Source of the DNA: Dillenia suffruticosa
Taxonomy: Eukaryota > Streptophyta > Magnoliopsida > Dilleniales > Dilleniaceae
NCBI GenBank assembly: GCA_033439265.1
Contig: JAVTVX010000012.1
Coordinates: 10,405,001 to 10,469,000 of the forward strand
DNA length: 64,000 nucleotides
Direction of reading: 5' to 3'
Shown: piece after piece, positions 12,298 through 23,699 of the stretch
Position numbering within the stretch: the first letter of the stretch is position 1
Layout of the letters: the number at the start of each line of letters is the position of its first letter
The notes under the pieces: model-generated
Seen by the model: only the letters and a program-made list of their open reading frames with translations
What the model was told of the DNA's origin: nothing
Database searches by the model: none
Position numbers and translations under genes: made by a program

Positions 12298-13070
12298 CTA
12301 GGTATTTGTTTTTTCTAATTGTGTTTTCAAATCTTCTAAACTCTGATGTATGTTGGTCTCTTTTGCTTATTCAATGCATCTTATCTTTTTAATGTATAAT
12401 TGCTCTTGTTGCTGCAGTGTGCATACTGAATATGGTTAACTTAATGAAGGGTTTTACTATTGCATCTGAGTATATAATGACCTATTTCTATTTAATGACC
12501 TCTTTCTGTTTTGTTGATGACAAAAAGGGGGAGAAGTATGTGTATGTGCATTTATTGAAGTATGTGTTTGTGCCTATATTGAGTGTGTCAATATGTGCTA
12601 AGTGTCGAGTTGTGTGCTACATATGTGTGCTAAGTAAGTATACTGTAATACGGTGCCGAGCTATTAGGCATGACTGTGCTATGAATATTACTCTGATTGT
12701 GAACATGATTAGTGAAAGTTGCGTGCTGTGAATGTACTAGTATCAATGTGCTACAGTAAGTGAGTGTACTAATAAATATGCTAAGTGCTGCAGTAGACAT
12801 ATATGCAATGAGCATGTTGCAATATCCAAGTTTGAGTGGACATGTATTTGCTGCTGAATGTTGTATGCTGAACCAATATGTCATGACTATGTACTGAGCT
12901 AGAAATGTTTGCATGTGTAGTGTCTGCTCACTGAGCTAGAAATGTGCTAAGTAGACTGGCATGACAAATTGAAAACCAGCAAGCACAAACATCTAGAAAT
13001 TAGGATTAAATTTAACTAAGTATTATAAATTGAATATTAGAAGTTTTGTCATCATAAAAAAGGTGGAGAA
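12298..13070 (+). other. 3' untranslated region of element A with two polypurine tracts
   Basis: TTGATGACAAAAAGGGGGAG (about 12514-12533) and TTTTGTCATCATAAAAAAGG (starting at 13045, followed by TGGAGAA and abutting the 3' LTR) form a pair of polypurine tracts. They are flanked by GATGACA/TGTCATC in opposite orientation, so the two can pair. Multiple tracts of this form are known for Sireviruses. Between them lies a low-complexity stretch with repeated TGTGCTAAGTG-like words and no ORF worth calling. Confidence 0.75.
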
Positions 13071-14920
13071 TGTTGATCTAGTAAAGTTTTGATAATGAAA
13101 TGTTAGAAGAAAAATAGTTCAAGAAAATAAGAAGATAGTCAGAAAATTCAGAAGTCTATAGTATAGGTCAACATGCTTAGAAAACACATCGACCTGTGAC
13201 ATTCACACACACACACATATCGACCCGTTTGTTGCCTTTGTCAACCTGAGTTAACTAATTTCTATATAAACAAATGTTTAAACACTTCGACCTATACAAG
13301 ACATATCGACCTGCACAATGAATGTTATATAAATCAGACATTCCAACATATCAAACTGAGCACAAATCTTGTCAACATGAAACTTTAAGAACAGTGACAC
13401 ATTAGCCTGTTCTCTATACACATCAACTTGATTTCTAAAAACACATCAATCTGTTGGTTTGACACATCAACCTGATGACACTTGAATCAGAAACACACAT
13501 CAACCTGCTTCTTTTCTTGTCGACCTGATCAAAACACATCAACCAATTCGCTCAAACACATCGACCAATTCATTAAGTGAATAGTGACACATCAACCCTT
13601 AATTAGCACATGTCGACCCGGTCTTTGTGTTACACATCGACATAGCAAAATATTTGTTGACACAAAGGAAATATATCGACAAATTCATTTATTCAGGTCT
13701 ACCAATTTTTATCCGCATAGTAAGATGTCGATGCATATAGTGAGTCTTGTCGACCTGAAGTTCAATTGCTCATTAAAATACACATTGACCTATCAAATTC
13801 TTGTCGACACAACTCATACACATCAACCAATTGAGTTCCACACATCGACCAATTTATTACATGAACAGTAACATGTCGATGTATTAAATTACACTTGTTG
13901 ACCTACCTCTCACAAATTCAGAAAGATCACACATCGACACGGTTGAAATGCTATCGACATAAGGGAACACATCGACTAATCCAAAATCTCGGGTCAACCA
14001 ATTTTATTTGACACAGTTTCTTGTCGACCCGAAATAGTAACTTGTCGACCTGTTTACATAAAAATATACTAAGAATGATTCAAATTCAGGTCGATATCCT
14101 CAATAGACTTGTCGACCTACGTATGTCAGAACCTAAATCTGGAAAACATTTTTGGACCTAACGGACGACTTCTTTCTTCGATCTTTGAAATATTTCCTAT
14201 TCTATCAAAGCTAACGTTCAAATGTAGAGCAAACAAAGTCTAATTGGCCCATTTAAAAGAAGCACCAGTAAAAAGAACGAAGCTTCAGCACGAAGGAAGG
14301 AATAGTCGCATAAGCTTTAATGGCGGAAATTAAATGCCAACGTTCGAATGCAACAACCACCACCAACTCTCAACGGATCGACTAAATGCCCTAATAAATA
14401 CAGAGAAGTAGAAGATGGTGGAAAAACAATGAGAGATATTACAAGAATTAAAAAGCTCTATAGAGTACAAAGCAACAACTGATCTCTATACACTTGAAAG
14501 TCTTAATTTTATTAAGTGTCTCTTTGAGTATTTTCATTCTGTCAAATCCGAGGAAAGTAAGCCTTAATTCTTGACCTTTTTTTATAGATTAATTTGAGTG
14601 TCAAAAATTAAGGAGTGTACGACACTACCTTCAGTCAAAAAAGGCCCAAATTCAGTCTATGTGAGATTGAATTGTAGTGTTCAGACGTAATACTGTTTGA
14701 GGTTTAACTTGAGCCTGTAATCAAGTTTGTAAACTAAACATTTAGTGAAAAATCCAGGGGGAGCCTGGGAGTGGACGTACATCGAGTTTGGTGGAACCAC
14801 TATAAAAATCCTGTGTCCTCTTTACTTGATTTCATTTACTGTCATAAAGTTTTAAAATATAGAAAAAGTATCAAAAAATCTATATTCAACTATTCACTCC
14901 TCTCCTCTAGTTGAATAACA
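13071..14920 (+). repeat. 3' LTR of element A
   Basis: About 1.85 kb, beginning TGTTGATCTAGTAAAG and ending TTGAATAACA. It matches the 5' LTR (3618-5542) nearly throughout; the main length difference is the extra internal repeat copy in the 5' LTR. The motif array lies at about 13180-14120. Many differences between the two LTRs are C/T or G/A within TCGAC motifs, as expected from decay of methylated CpG. Confidence 0.93.
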
Positions 14921-14925
14921 GGTGG

Positions 14926-15060
14926 AACTCCTATAGAATCTTGTGTCTCTTCTTCATTTACTTCTTTTGTCTCTTACCTTACTTTGTAAATTTCATTTAA
15001 CCCATAAATTACAAAAATCACCAAACAATCTATTTAACTCCCCTTCTAGGTTGTCTTACA
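14926..15060 (+). repeat. Right fragment of the 5' LTR of element B
   Basis: Continues the LTR of B after the insertion of A. AATCTTGTGTCTCTTCTTCA and the end TTCTAGGTTGTCTTACA match the 3' LTR end at 27340-27471. The first bases after A repeat GGTGG (14921-14925), the target duplication. Confidence 0.9.
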
Positions 15061-15062
15061 AT

Positions 15063-15074
15063 TGGTATCAAAGC
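15063..15074 (+). other. Primer-binding site of element B
   Basis: TGGTATCAAAGC, two bases after the LTR end. It differs by one base from the usual match to initiator tRNA-Met seen in element A. Confidence 0.85.
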
Positions 15075-15146
15075 GGGTGCTTAGCTTTTAGGTTTCATAG
15101 CCTTAGACTAAATATCTTTGCTTCATCCTAACCTTAAACACTCCAA

Positions 15147-16970
15147 ATGGCACTAAATGGAGACTCTGTTCCTATTAAGGACTGCTGTATAAACGGAGCT
15201 CCCCCTTTCAATGGGAGCAACTTTAATTATTGAAAACAAAGAATGTGAAATTTCATCATAGCCCAAGCTTTTACTGCTTGGAAAATCATCGAACAAGGGA
15301 TTGAATTCCCTATCGAAGAGATTGATGGTGTTTATGTACCAATGAAGTTGAAAAATATGACACCAGATCAGAAGGACTATCAAGCAAATTGCAAAGCTAT
15401 CAACTTTCTTCATCTTGCTCTAAGTGTAAATGAATATAATCGAGTTTTATTAGGCATCATAGCCAAAAAAATTTGGGAAAGACTTGAAGCAACCTAAGAA
15501 AGGACTGATCAAGTTTAAAAAAGCAATATCAGACTATTGAATCAAGAATATCAAGCGTTCAAGATAAAGGAAGAAAAAATTGTCACTGAAATGATGACAT
15601 ATTTCAACAAAATTACAAATGAATTGAGATTGCTTGGAAAAAGGTATTCTTCAGGAAGACATAGTGGACAAGGTTCTAAGATGTCTACCTAAATCATGGG
15701 AGCCCAAAGTTACAATAATTGAAGAATCATAGAGCCTCGAGACACTAACTATGGATGAACTTGTAGGATTCTTGATAACTCATGAGATGAAATTGAATGT
15801 AAAAGTTTCAGTCGGAGAAGAAAAAGGAAAAGGACAACTTTTGAAGCTGAGAGTGAGGAAAGTTCCTTTAATTTAGATCATGATGAAGATGAAGAAGATC
15901 CTATCTTAGTGGCCAAAAAATTTAAGAGATTCATATTGACTTCAAAAGGTTAGACAAAAAGAAAGAAATCAGGTGTTGTGAGTGACAAAAGCTCGGACAC
16001 ATTAAAGCTGAATATCCTTAGCTAAAAAAAGTTGAGAAGAAAGATAAGAAGGACAAGAAGGAAAAGAAGAAAAAGAAAGCTCTAGCAGTATGGAATGATG
16101 AAGACAGCGCCTCCAGGAAGGTGAGGCACCTGAGGAACAAGCAAATATGTGCTTCATGGCTATTGATCAACCATCCGATGACGAGGTAACATCTACTTCA
16201 TAGTCCTTATGTTATGATGATGATGATGATCTCTCAATAGGTGGAAACAATTATAGAATCTTTCAAAGAAATCAAGAAAATGGATAACAAAACTCATGCT
16301 CTAAGGAAAAAATTAGCTGAGTTAGAACAAGAAAAAGATAAATTAATAGTTGAAAATAAAAAAACTACTAAACCGAAATGACACTCTAACACAAGACAAA
16401 AATAGTTTGCATGATAAAATTAAGGGGAATAAAAAACTAAAATTTAAGGTTTTCCAAATCTTAAGGACATATGTAAAAGAATGAACCTGAATCATCTCTA
16501 AAGAATGACCTGAAAAATGAAAAAAACAAGAATCAAGACTTATCTTAATTTTACATAAGTTTATTTAAGGAAAAGAAAAATTAGACTTGATGTTAGGTAA
16601 TCAAACGACTATTTATGATAAAGCTGGTTTGGCTTTAAACACTACAGTAAATCAAAAGAAGCTCTATAGGTTCTTCGTACCTAGTTTGGAGTCCAGTAAA
16701 ATCAAGACAAAATACTATACATGTTTGAAAATATGACACAAAGTAGAACACTTTAAATTAAAGTAGCAATCTAATTCATTTAAAAATAAAATGTCCAAGT
16801 ATACCCACCGCCATAAATTGGGCCATAACACTAACACATACTATAACACTAACACTATACATAAGAAGGGAACCTTAAAATGGATACCAAAGGAAGCCAA
16901 AACTAGTATTTTGACTAACTATATTGGACCCAAGAAAATTTGGGCACCAAAGGCACAAACATGATTGTTT
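15147..16970 (+). pseudogene. gag of element B
   Basis: The N-terminal region resembles the gag of A, with FNGSNFN near 15205, AWKIIEQGIEFP near 15278, and the same spacing to a zinc-knuckle-like segment near 15970-16020. A lysine-rich region follows, and a second histidine/cysteine cluster lies near 16800. The copy is heavily decayed with many breaks, and its limits are approximate. Confidence 0.75.
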
Positions 16971-19900
16971 CTCCTCTCAAGCCTGTCTGAAGTCTAAGGA
17001 AGTTACAAATTCTTCCTCTTGGTCATCGATAGTGGTTGTTCAAGACATATAACAGGAGATGCATGAAGGTTTTCAAGTATAGAAAAGAGGAAATGAGGAA
17101 AAGAAGGCTTTGGGGATAACTCAAAAGGCAAAATTATGGGTATTGCTAGCATAAGTAAGTCTTCTACCTCTACTCAAATTAAAAATATTCTACTTGTTGA
17201 TGGTTTGAAATTTAGTTTACTCAGTGTAAGTCAATTATGTGATATAGGTTATAGAGCACCTGTGATTTTAATATCTGGTTGCAGTAGGACAGTCTAAGTC
17301 TTGGTTGTGGCATAGAAGGCTAGGACATGCTAGAATGGAATTAATCTCTAGACTAGGTAGAAAGGAGATTGTAAAAGGTTTTCCAAATCTTAGATTTGAG
17401 AGAGATAAATTATGTGATACTTGTATGAAGGGCAAGCACAATTGAATTTCATTCAAACCTAAGTGTCAACCTTTAGACCATTGGAACTTCTTCACATAAA
17501 TCTTTTTGGACCCACTAGAACTCAAAGTTTAAGAGGAAAGCACTATGGCTTTGTCATCATCGATGACTATTCATGCTACACTTGGGTATTGTTTCTAGCC
17601 AGGAAAGAGGAGGCAAGTGAAGCCTTCTTTAAGCTATGCAAAAAAATTCAAAAATGAGAAAGAGTGGTCAAATAGAAGTATTAGGAGTGATCATGTTAAG
17701 GAATTTGAAAATAAAATCATAGAAGAATTATGTGAAAAATATAACATAGATCATAATTTCTCAACTCCTAGAACACATCAACAAAATAGGGTTGTTAAGA
17801 GAAAGAATAAAACACTAGATGAAATGGCAAAATTAATTCTCTATGAGTATAATCTATCCAAATATTTTTAGACAGAGGCTATGAATACAGTTTGTTGTAT
17901 CTTAAATAGAGCTCTCATCATATAAAATCTCAAAAAGATGAGCTCTCATCATATAAAATCTCAAAAAGATGAGCTCTCATCATATAGAATCTCAAAAAGA
18001 TTTCGTATGAGCTTTACAAAGGTAGAAAACCCAACATAGAATATTTCAAGTATTTGGATGCAAGTGTTACATTTTAAATAATGGCAAAGAATCCTTGGGC
18101 AAGTTTGATGCCAAAAGAGATGAGAGAATTTTTCTAGGATATTCAACCTCCAGTAAAGCATATAAAGTGTAAAACAAAAGAAAAAACGACAGTTAAGGAG
18201 TCAATACACGTGAAATTGGATGAAAATGAAGACTTAAGAAAAGTTTTGATGATGATGACGCTATGGATGTCACTAAAAATTCAGAGATTCCTGAAATCGA
18301 AAATGCACAAGAAAAAGAACACAAGTTGGAAGAAGAACCAGAAGAAGAAAAAGGAGAATCTCAGGAACGGAAATAAGATATCCTTTTGTTAGGAAAAGTG
18401 TTAACATAGAAAATATAATATGAAGTGCAAGCTCAGGTGTCAAAACCAAGTTGAGACCGCAAAATCAATGGGAATATGTGGCATTCATTTCTCAAATAGA
18501 ACCTAAGAATGTGGAAGAAGTCTTAGGAGATGGAAATTGGATTATGGCTATACAGAAGGAGTTGAATCAATTCGAAAGAAAGAGTCTGGAATTTAGTTTT
18601 TAAGCCAAATGATCAATTAGTCATTGGAACTAAGTGGGAGTTTGGAAAAAAACTAGATGAGTATAGAACAATTACAAAGAATAAAACAAGATTAGTAGGC
18701 AAAGGATACAGTCAAGAAAAGGGTATAGATTATGATGAAACATATATACCAATACTAGAGGCTATAAGAATACTTCTTGCATTCTCCTATTTTATGCTGT
18801 TCAAATTATTTCAGATGGATGTTAAAAGTACATTTCTCAATGGCTTAATCAATGAGACAATTTTTGTAGAACAGTCCCCCTGGATTTGAGGATCATAGTA
18901 TCCAGATCATGTCTATAAATTGACAAAAGTTTTGTATGGCCTAAAACAAACTCTTAGAGCTTGGCATGAGAAACTCAGTCTCTTTTTTCTTCAAAATAAC
19001 TTTAATAGAGGAAAAGTAGACACAACATGGTATATGAAAAAAGATGACATAGACATTCTAATAGTGTAGATATATGTTGATGATATAGTATTTGGTTGCA
19101 CCAGTGAAAAACTCTATAAAGAATTTGTAGAATCCATGTAAGCAGAATTTGAAATAAGTATGATGGGTGAACTAAATTACTTCCTAGGACTGCAAATAAA
19201 ACAAACTGAAAAGGTGATATACATAAGCCAATCCAAATTTGCCAAGGAACTGGTACAAAAATTTAGATTTGAAAACTATAAAGGAAATGCAATACTAATA
19301 TGTATAAGCATAAAACTAGACTTGGATGAAAATGGAAAACAAGTGTATCAGAAAACTTACAAAAGTATGATCGAATTCTTTTATATTTAATAGTCTCTAG
19401 ATCAGATATTCAATATAGTGTATGTTTATGTGTTAGATTTCAATCCAATCCAAAAAAATTATATTTAGTTGCTGTCAAAAGAATCTTTAAATATCTAAAA
19501 GAAATCCACAATCTAGACTTATGGTATGATGGAAACTCAAGTTTCCAACTTCATGGGTTTACAGATATAGACTTTGTAGGTTGTAGACTTGATAGGAAAA
19601 GCACGAGTGGTATCCATTAGGTCTTAAGAACCATGTTGGTGTCATGGTCTTCAAAGAAACAAAATAGTATAGCAACTTCAACTACTAAAGTTGAATATGT
19701 GGCAGTTGGTCTGTGTTGTGCCCAAATTTTGTAGGTTAAACAGCAAATGGAAGACTATGGGATTAAACTAGAATCAATTTCAATTAAAATGTTATAACAC
19801 AAGTGCAATAAATTTAACAAAAAATCCAGTCCATCATTCTAGAACTAAACACTTAGAAGTCAGATACCATTTCATCTGAGACCATGTTCTAAAAAATGAT

Positions 19901-20006
19901 GTGATATTAGAATATGTTGAAACACAAAAACATATTCACTAAACCTCTAGACAAAAATAGATTTTTAGAGTTTAGAATAGAACTAGGGATTATTGAAATT
20001 ACCTAG
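16971..20006 (+). pseudogene. pol of element B (protease, integrase, RT, RNase H)
   Basis: Protease signature IDSGCSRHITGDA near 17027-17065. Integrase zinc region SWLWHRRLGHARM near 17300, with the core HINLFGPTRTQSLRGKHYG near 17495-17550. RT spans about 18480-19140, with YSQEKGIDYDETY, LFQMDVKSTFLNG and IYVDDIVFG. RNase H is near 19560-19980, with LDRKSTSGI, and a tail equivalent to the pol end of A. The order matches A. Dozens of breaks mark it as an old fossil. Confidence 0.88.
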
Positions 20007-20490
20007 TAAAAATCGACACAAAAACTAAAATAAAAAGAAAAACTTAAAAAATCTTAAATCAAAGGAAATTAGTCGACAGATTAGAAAATAGTTGAAAAAT
20101 TGCTAAACTTAACAAAGATCAATAGACAAAATGATTAAACTAGTCGATAATGGGAACACTATAGCCAACAAAATTTCAAAAGTAGTCAACAATTTAACTT
20201 ACCTAGTCAACACAAGCACAACCTTAAATTATAGGCAGTCCACAGAATCACCTGAATAGTCGAAAAATGACTGAACAAACCCAAAAGAATAGTTGACTAG
20301 TTGGATGAATTAGTCGATACAAGTAGGAAATTGATAGACAAGACTATCGCTTTAGTCGATGGAATTAATACTTTTGAACATCAGGTAGTCAACAAGATTA
20401 TTGAAATAGTTGATTAACTTGTCAGACAAACCAAATTAATCAAAAGAATCCTGAGAGCAGTTGACAATGCTTCAAATTCAACTAATACAT
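20007..20490 (+). other. Element B non-coding region left of the CACTA insertion
   Basis: AT-rich, with many TAGTCGAC, AGTCAACA and AGTTGAC-type words, the motif wording of element B. No ORF. It continues at 22865 on the far side of the CACTA transposon. Confidence 0.7.
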
Positions 20491-20846
20491 CACTACAAAA
20501 AAACAAAGCTTTTGCGACGACATTTTGCGACAAAAGTTTTTTGTTGCTATTTTGCGACGCATTTAGCAACTAATGGATTAAGCAATTAAATAGATAAATA
20601 TACGTATGTGTAATTTTAATTCCATAAGTCTATTAAATTTATAATAATTGATTCACATATTAATTTTTGTGTCTTATTGTTTATTGTCAATCGCTTAATG
20701 AATAATACAATTTGGTTTTTTGAATTTATTTGTTCGCTGATTTTATTACAATGTTAAACTGTTAATTGACATTTATATTTTTTTTGTTGGATATTTTAGT
20801 ATATTGTTATTTTAATTATCTTCTAATTTCTTTTATGAAAATGCAG

Positions 20847-21410
20847 GAGAAATATGATCAGCTTGTACTTAGAAATTCCAGTGGTAGTGATGATGCTGCT
20901 ACGTCAGAGCCATCTGTTAATGATATGGCTTTATGGCTCGAGGCAACTGGTGGACCAAAAAAGGGAAGAGTACTTGGGATGGGCTCGTTGAGTAGAACTT
21001 GCAGACTCAGTGGTATATGTTTTTCCGCCCAGACACCAGTAAGAGCAGAATTAATGCAAATGAACCAAGAGCTGAGCCACATGAAGGAGCTGTTAGCAGA
21101 AAAAGACAATGAACTTCAAGCCATGCGCGTAGAACAGCGGCGAAGAGACAATGAACTTCAAGCCATGCGCGTAGAATAGCAGCGAAGAGCTAATGAATTT
21201 GAAGAGTTTTGCGCACAACAGAGGCTTATAATGCAGCATCTTCAGTTAGTTTCCGCTTCAAGTTCGATTCCCCCTTTTCTATCTCCTCCAAATGATGGTG
21301 ATGATGATTTTGACTTATTTGGTGACGGTGATGGTGATGGTGACGGTGACGGTGACGGTGGCGGTGACGATAACGGTGGCGGTGACGATGACGGTGCTAA
21401 TGTTTCTTGA
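20847..21410 (+). pseudogene. Last exon of a Ptta/En/Spm-type plant transposase-related protein in the CACTA element
   Basis: The exon follows an intron-like acceptor, ATGAAAATGCAG, ending at 20846. Its first part, EKYDQLV then MALWLEATGGPKKGRVLGMG, is the C-terminal signature of the plant transposase family Ptta/En/Spm (W.E..GG.KKGRV.G.GS). Next comes a coiled-coil-like stretch, QMNQELSHMKELLAEKD, with a tandem duplication of DNELQAMRVEQRRR. A TAG at 21177-21179 interrupts the frame. The same frame then continues through FEEFCAQQRLIMQHLQ and SIPPFLSPPNDGDDDFDLFG to an acidic Asp/Gly tail encoded by GGTGAC repeats, and stops at 21408-21410. Upstream exons are missing. It is therefore a remnant rather than a working gene. 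Confidence 0.8.
21321..21397 (+). repeat. GGTGAC hexanucleotide microsatellite
   Basis: Degenerate GGTGAC/GGTGAT/GGTGGC repeats, in frame with the transposase-related exon, encoding an alternating Asp-Gly tail. Confidence 0.85.
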
Positions 21411-22059
21411 AACAGTGTTTATTTCATGTTTATATTTAAGTAGACTTGTCATTATAATTTGGTTTATATTTCTATATATTTGATATTCTGATACTTATTT
21501 ATTACTGTTCATTATTATTTCATGACGATAGTAGTGTTTTTTTAATTATTATTTGATTGATACTATTAGATGGTTAGTTGTTTGAATGAGTAGAGACTGC
21601 ATAAATGTCGTATCAATCGCTGTTGGATGGTACCCTGGATGGTTTGTTGATGATGATGTTGGCGGTTTTGTTCATAAACTGATTGGCTGAGACTATCAGG
21701 GAGAGATTTGATATATATGGAAATTTGGTGCAAAAATTAAACAAATCAAATTTTTTTGTCGCAAATTTACCCGATTCGTCGCTAATTTCGTCGCTGATTC
21801 TGATTTTCGTTACAAAATTTGTTGTTGAATTTTTTACATTTCGTCGCAAAATTTGTCGCAAAATACGTCGCCGATTTTGTCGCAGAATTGCGACAAATTG
21901 TACAACAAATAAGTAATCGTTGCACTTCAGCGACGAATAAATTTTGTCGCAAACTGCGACGAATTAATTTCGTTGCAAAATTTGTTGCAAATATTGGAAA
22001 TTTGGGTGCAAAAAAATCGTCGGTAATTTGTGACAAAATTGCAATAAAAAAATTTTTGA

Positions 22060-22660
22060 TGCTAATTTATCCAACGATTTTTGCGACGGATAATTTTGCT
22101 ACAGATTTCTTTGTCGCAAAATTCGTCGAAAAACAGCAACAAATATACGTTGGTTGCTAATGTTTATGATGATTTTTGCGACGAATATATTTACAACAGA
22201 TTTTTTTCGTCGCAAAATTGGTTGCACGAAAATTGGTTACAACAGATTGTTGCGCGAAAATTGCAACAAAAAAAATTTGAGTTGCTCATTTATCCGACGA
22301 ATTTTGTAACAAAGAATTTTGCAACAGAATTCTTTGTCGCAAAATTCATCGAAAAACAACAACAAATATGTGTTGGTTGCTAATGTTTGCGACGATTTTT
22401 GCGACGAATATGATTACAACAGATTTTTTTTGTCGCAAAATTAGTTGGAAAATTGCTACCAAAAAATTTGAGTTGCTAATTTGTCCGACGAATTTTGCGA
22501 CGAAAAATTTTGCAATAGAATTCTTTGTCGCAAAATTCGTCGAAAAACAGCAACAAATATCTGTTGGTTGCTAATTTTTACGACGAATATATTTACAACT
22601 GATTTTTTTCGTCGCAAATTTGGTTGGATAATTTCAACCAAAAATATTTGAGTTGCTAAT
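22060..22660 (+). repeat. Subterminal tandem array of the CACTA transposon
   Basis: About three copies of a unit of roughly 190-225 bases. GTTGGTTGCTAAT recurs near 22149, 22372 and 22563. Each is preceded by TTCTTTGTCGCAAAATTC and a run of CAGCAACAAATAT or similar. Within each unit GCGACGAA and TTGTCGCAAA alternate in both orientations. In this superfamily such repeats are the binding sites of the element's own DNA-binding protein. Confidence 0.8.
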
Positions 22661-22864
22661 TTTTGCGACGAATTTTACGATGAAAATATTATTCGTCGCT
22701 AATTTGCGACAAATATTATATTTTTGTCGCAAAATTTTGCGACGAGTTATTAGCGACGAATTATTATTTGTCGAAAAGTTGGTCGCAAATTTATTTAGCG
22801 ACGAATTTTTCTAAAATTTTTGTCGCAAAAGTCGTCGCAAAATTCCTGTTTTTTTGTAGTGCAT

Positions 22865-23699
22865 AATCGAGTAGACTATAAATCTAGTCAACAAAAGAAA
22901 TTTTGCTAAGTCTAGACCAGTCGAAAACCTATTATAATAGTCGACTAACTTGTTAGACAAACTAAATTTAATCAACAAAATTCTAAAAGTAGTCGATAAT
23001 TTTTCAAGACAAATTAAATTATAATCGACATGACAAATAACATAGTCGACAAATATAGAGAAAATGACAATCAGAAGTTATTGTCAGTCGAAATTACAAA
23101 GAAAATAATCGACTAACAGGTGTGATTAGTTGACTAAGCTATCATATGTGTCGACTACATTAATGTTTAAGAAAATGTAGTCAACAAATGAATGTATTGG
23201 GTTGACTAAATGTCTGTTGACCTGTCCTTGACCATCATGTAACGTGTTTTAAATTTCGGTCGACTATATATTAAGGTGTCGACTAAAAATATGATCCTAG
23301 AGAAACTTGTTGACTAACAATTAAACAATAGTCGATTAAGTAACTTGTCTGGACAATAGTAAAATTCAAATTTAGTCAACAAATATTTAAAACTTGTAGA
23401 CCAAATCTCATGACCAACAAAGGGTTCAAATAAGATTAGCCGACAGATAATCAATATCTAGCTGGCTAACTTATAACCAGTCGACTAGAATAAACTCCCT
23501 GTTGACTAAAAGTAGCACTATCTGAAAATGGATCATCCCATAAAAATTTAGATCTTCTCACTTTCTTCTTCAACTAAACACAAGCACTAACAGGTAGGTT
23601 ATACATCCTTCGACTATAAAAAGACTCCTTCGACAAAAGCCCCAATTTCTTCCTCTTGTCTTTCGATCCCTAATTTCCCCTAACCCTAATTCCTTGATT
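22865..23699 (+). other. Element B non-coding region right of the CACTA insertion
   Basis: Continues the TAGTCGAC/AGTCAAC motif field of element B from 20490. At 23640-23700 it turns into a pyrimidine-rich leader (CTTTCGATCCCTAATTTCCC) just before the extra ORF, as in element A. No ORF is supported. Confidence 0.65.

Larger units (their letters stand above)
3618..14920 (+). mobile_element. Sirevirus-type Ty1-copia element (element A), both LTRs present
   Basis: Complete layout: 5' LTR, primer-binding site, gag, protease, integrase, RT, RNase H, a post-pol extra ORF, two polypurine tracts and 3' LTR. The 5-bp target duplication GGTGG flanks it exactly (3613-3617 and 14921-14925). The LTR pair differs by a few positions per hundred, mostly transitions, suggesting a fairly recent insertion. 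The coding region carries roughly a dozen breaks, so this copy is dead. It sits inside the 5' LTR of element B. The Sirevirus call rests on the long gag, multiple polypurine tracts and extra ORF. Confidence 0.95.
20491..22861 (+). mobile_element. CACTA (En/Spm-type) DNA transposon, non-autonomous, 2.37 kb
   Basis: Terminal inverted repeats begin CACTACAAAAAAACA at the left and end TGTTTTTTTGTAGTG at the right. Homology between the ends extends about 45 bases inward through TTTTGCGACGAC and TTTTGCGACAAAA. The 3-bp target duplication CAT (20488-20490 and 22862-22864) fits the CACTA superfamily. Subterminal GCGACGAA/TTGTCGCAAA words are dense, especially at the right. The only coding part is the last exon of a plant transposase-related protein; the main transposase is absent, so movement would need an enzyme from elsewhere. 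It is inserted in element B. Confidence 0.93.

Noticed and set aside
12417-12731. Hydrophobic/cysteine-rich open frame after the extra ORF of element A, as a possible envelope protein
   Set aside because: It lies in the low-complexity TGTGCTAAG stretch, contains the polypurine tract, and has no counterpart in element B.
21613-22641. Open frames on both strands within the CACTA subterminal repeats
   Set aside because: They translate the GCGACGAA/TTGTCGCAAA repeats (FVAKFVA-type residues) and overlap on both strands.
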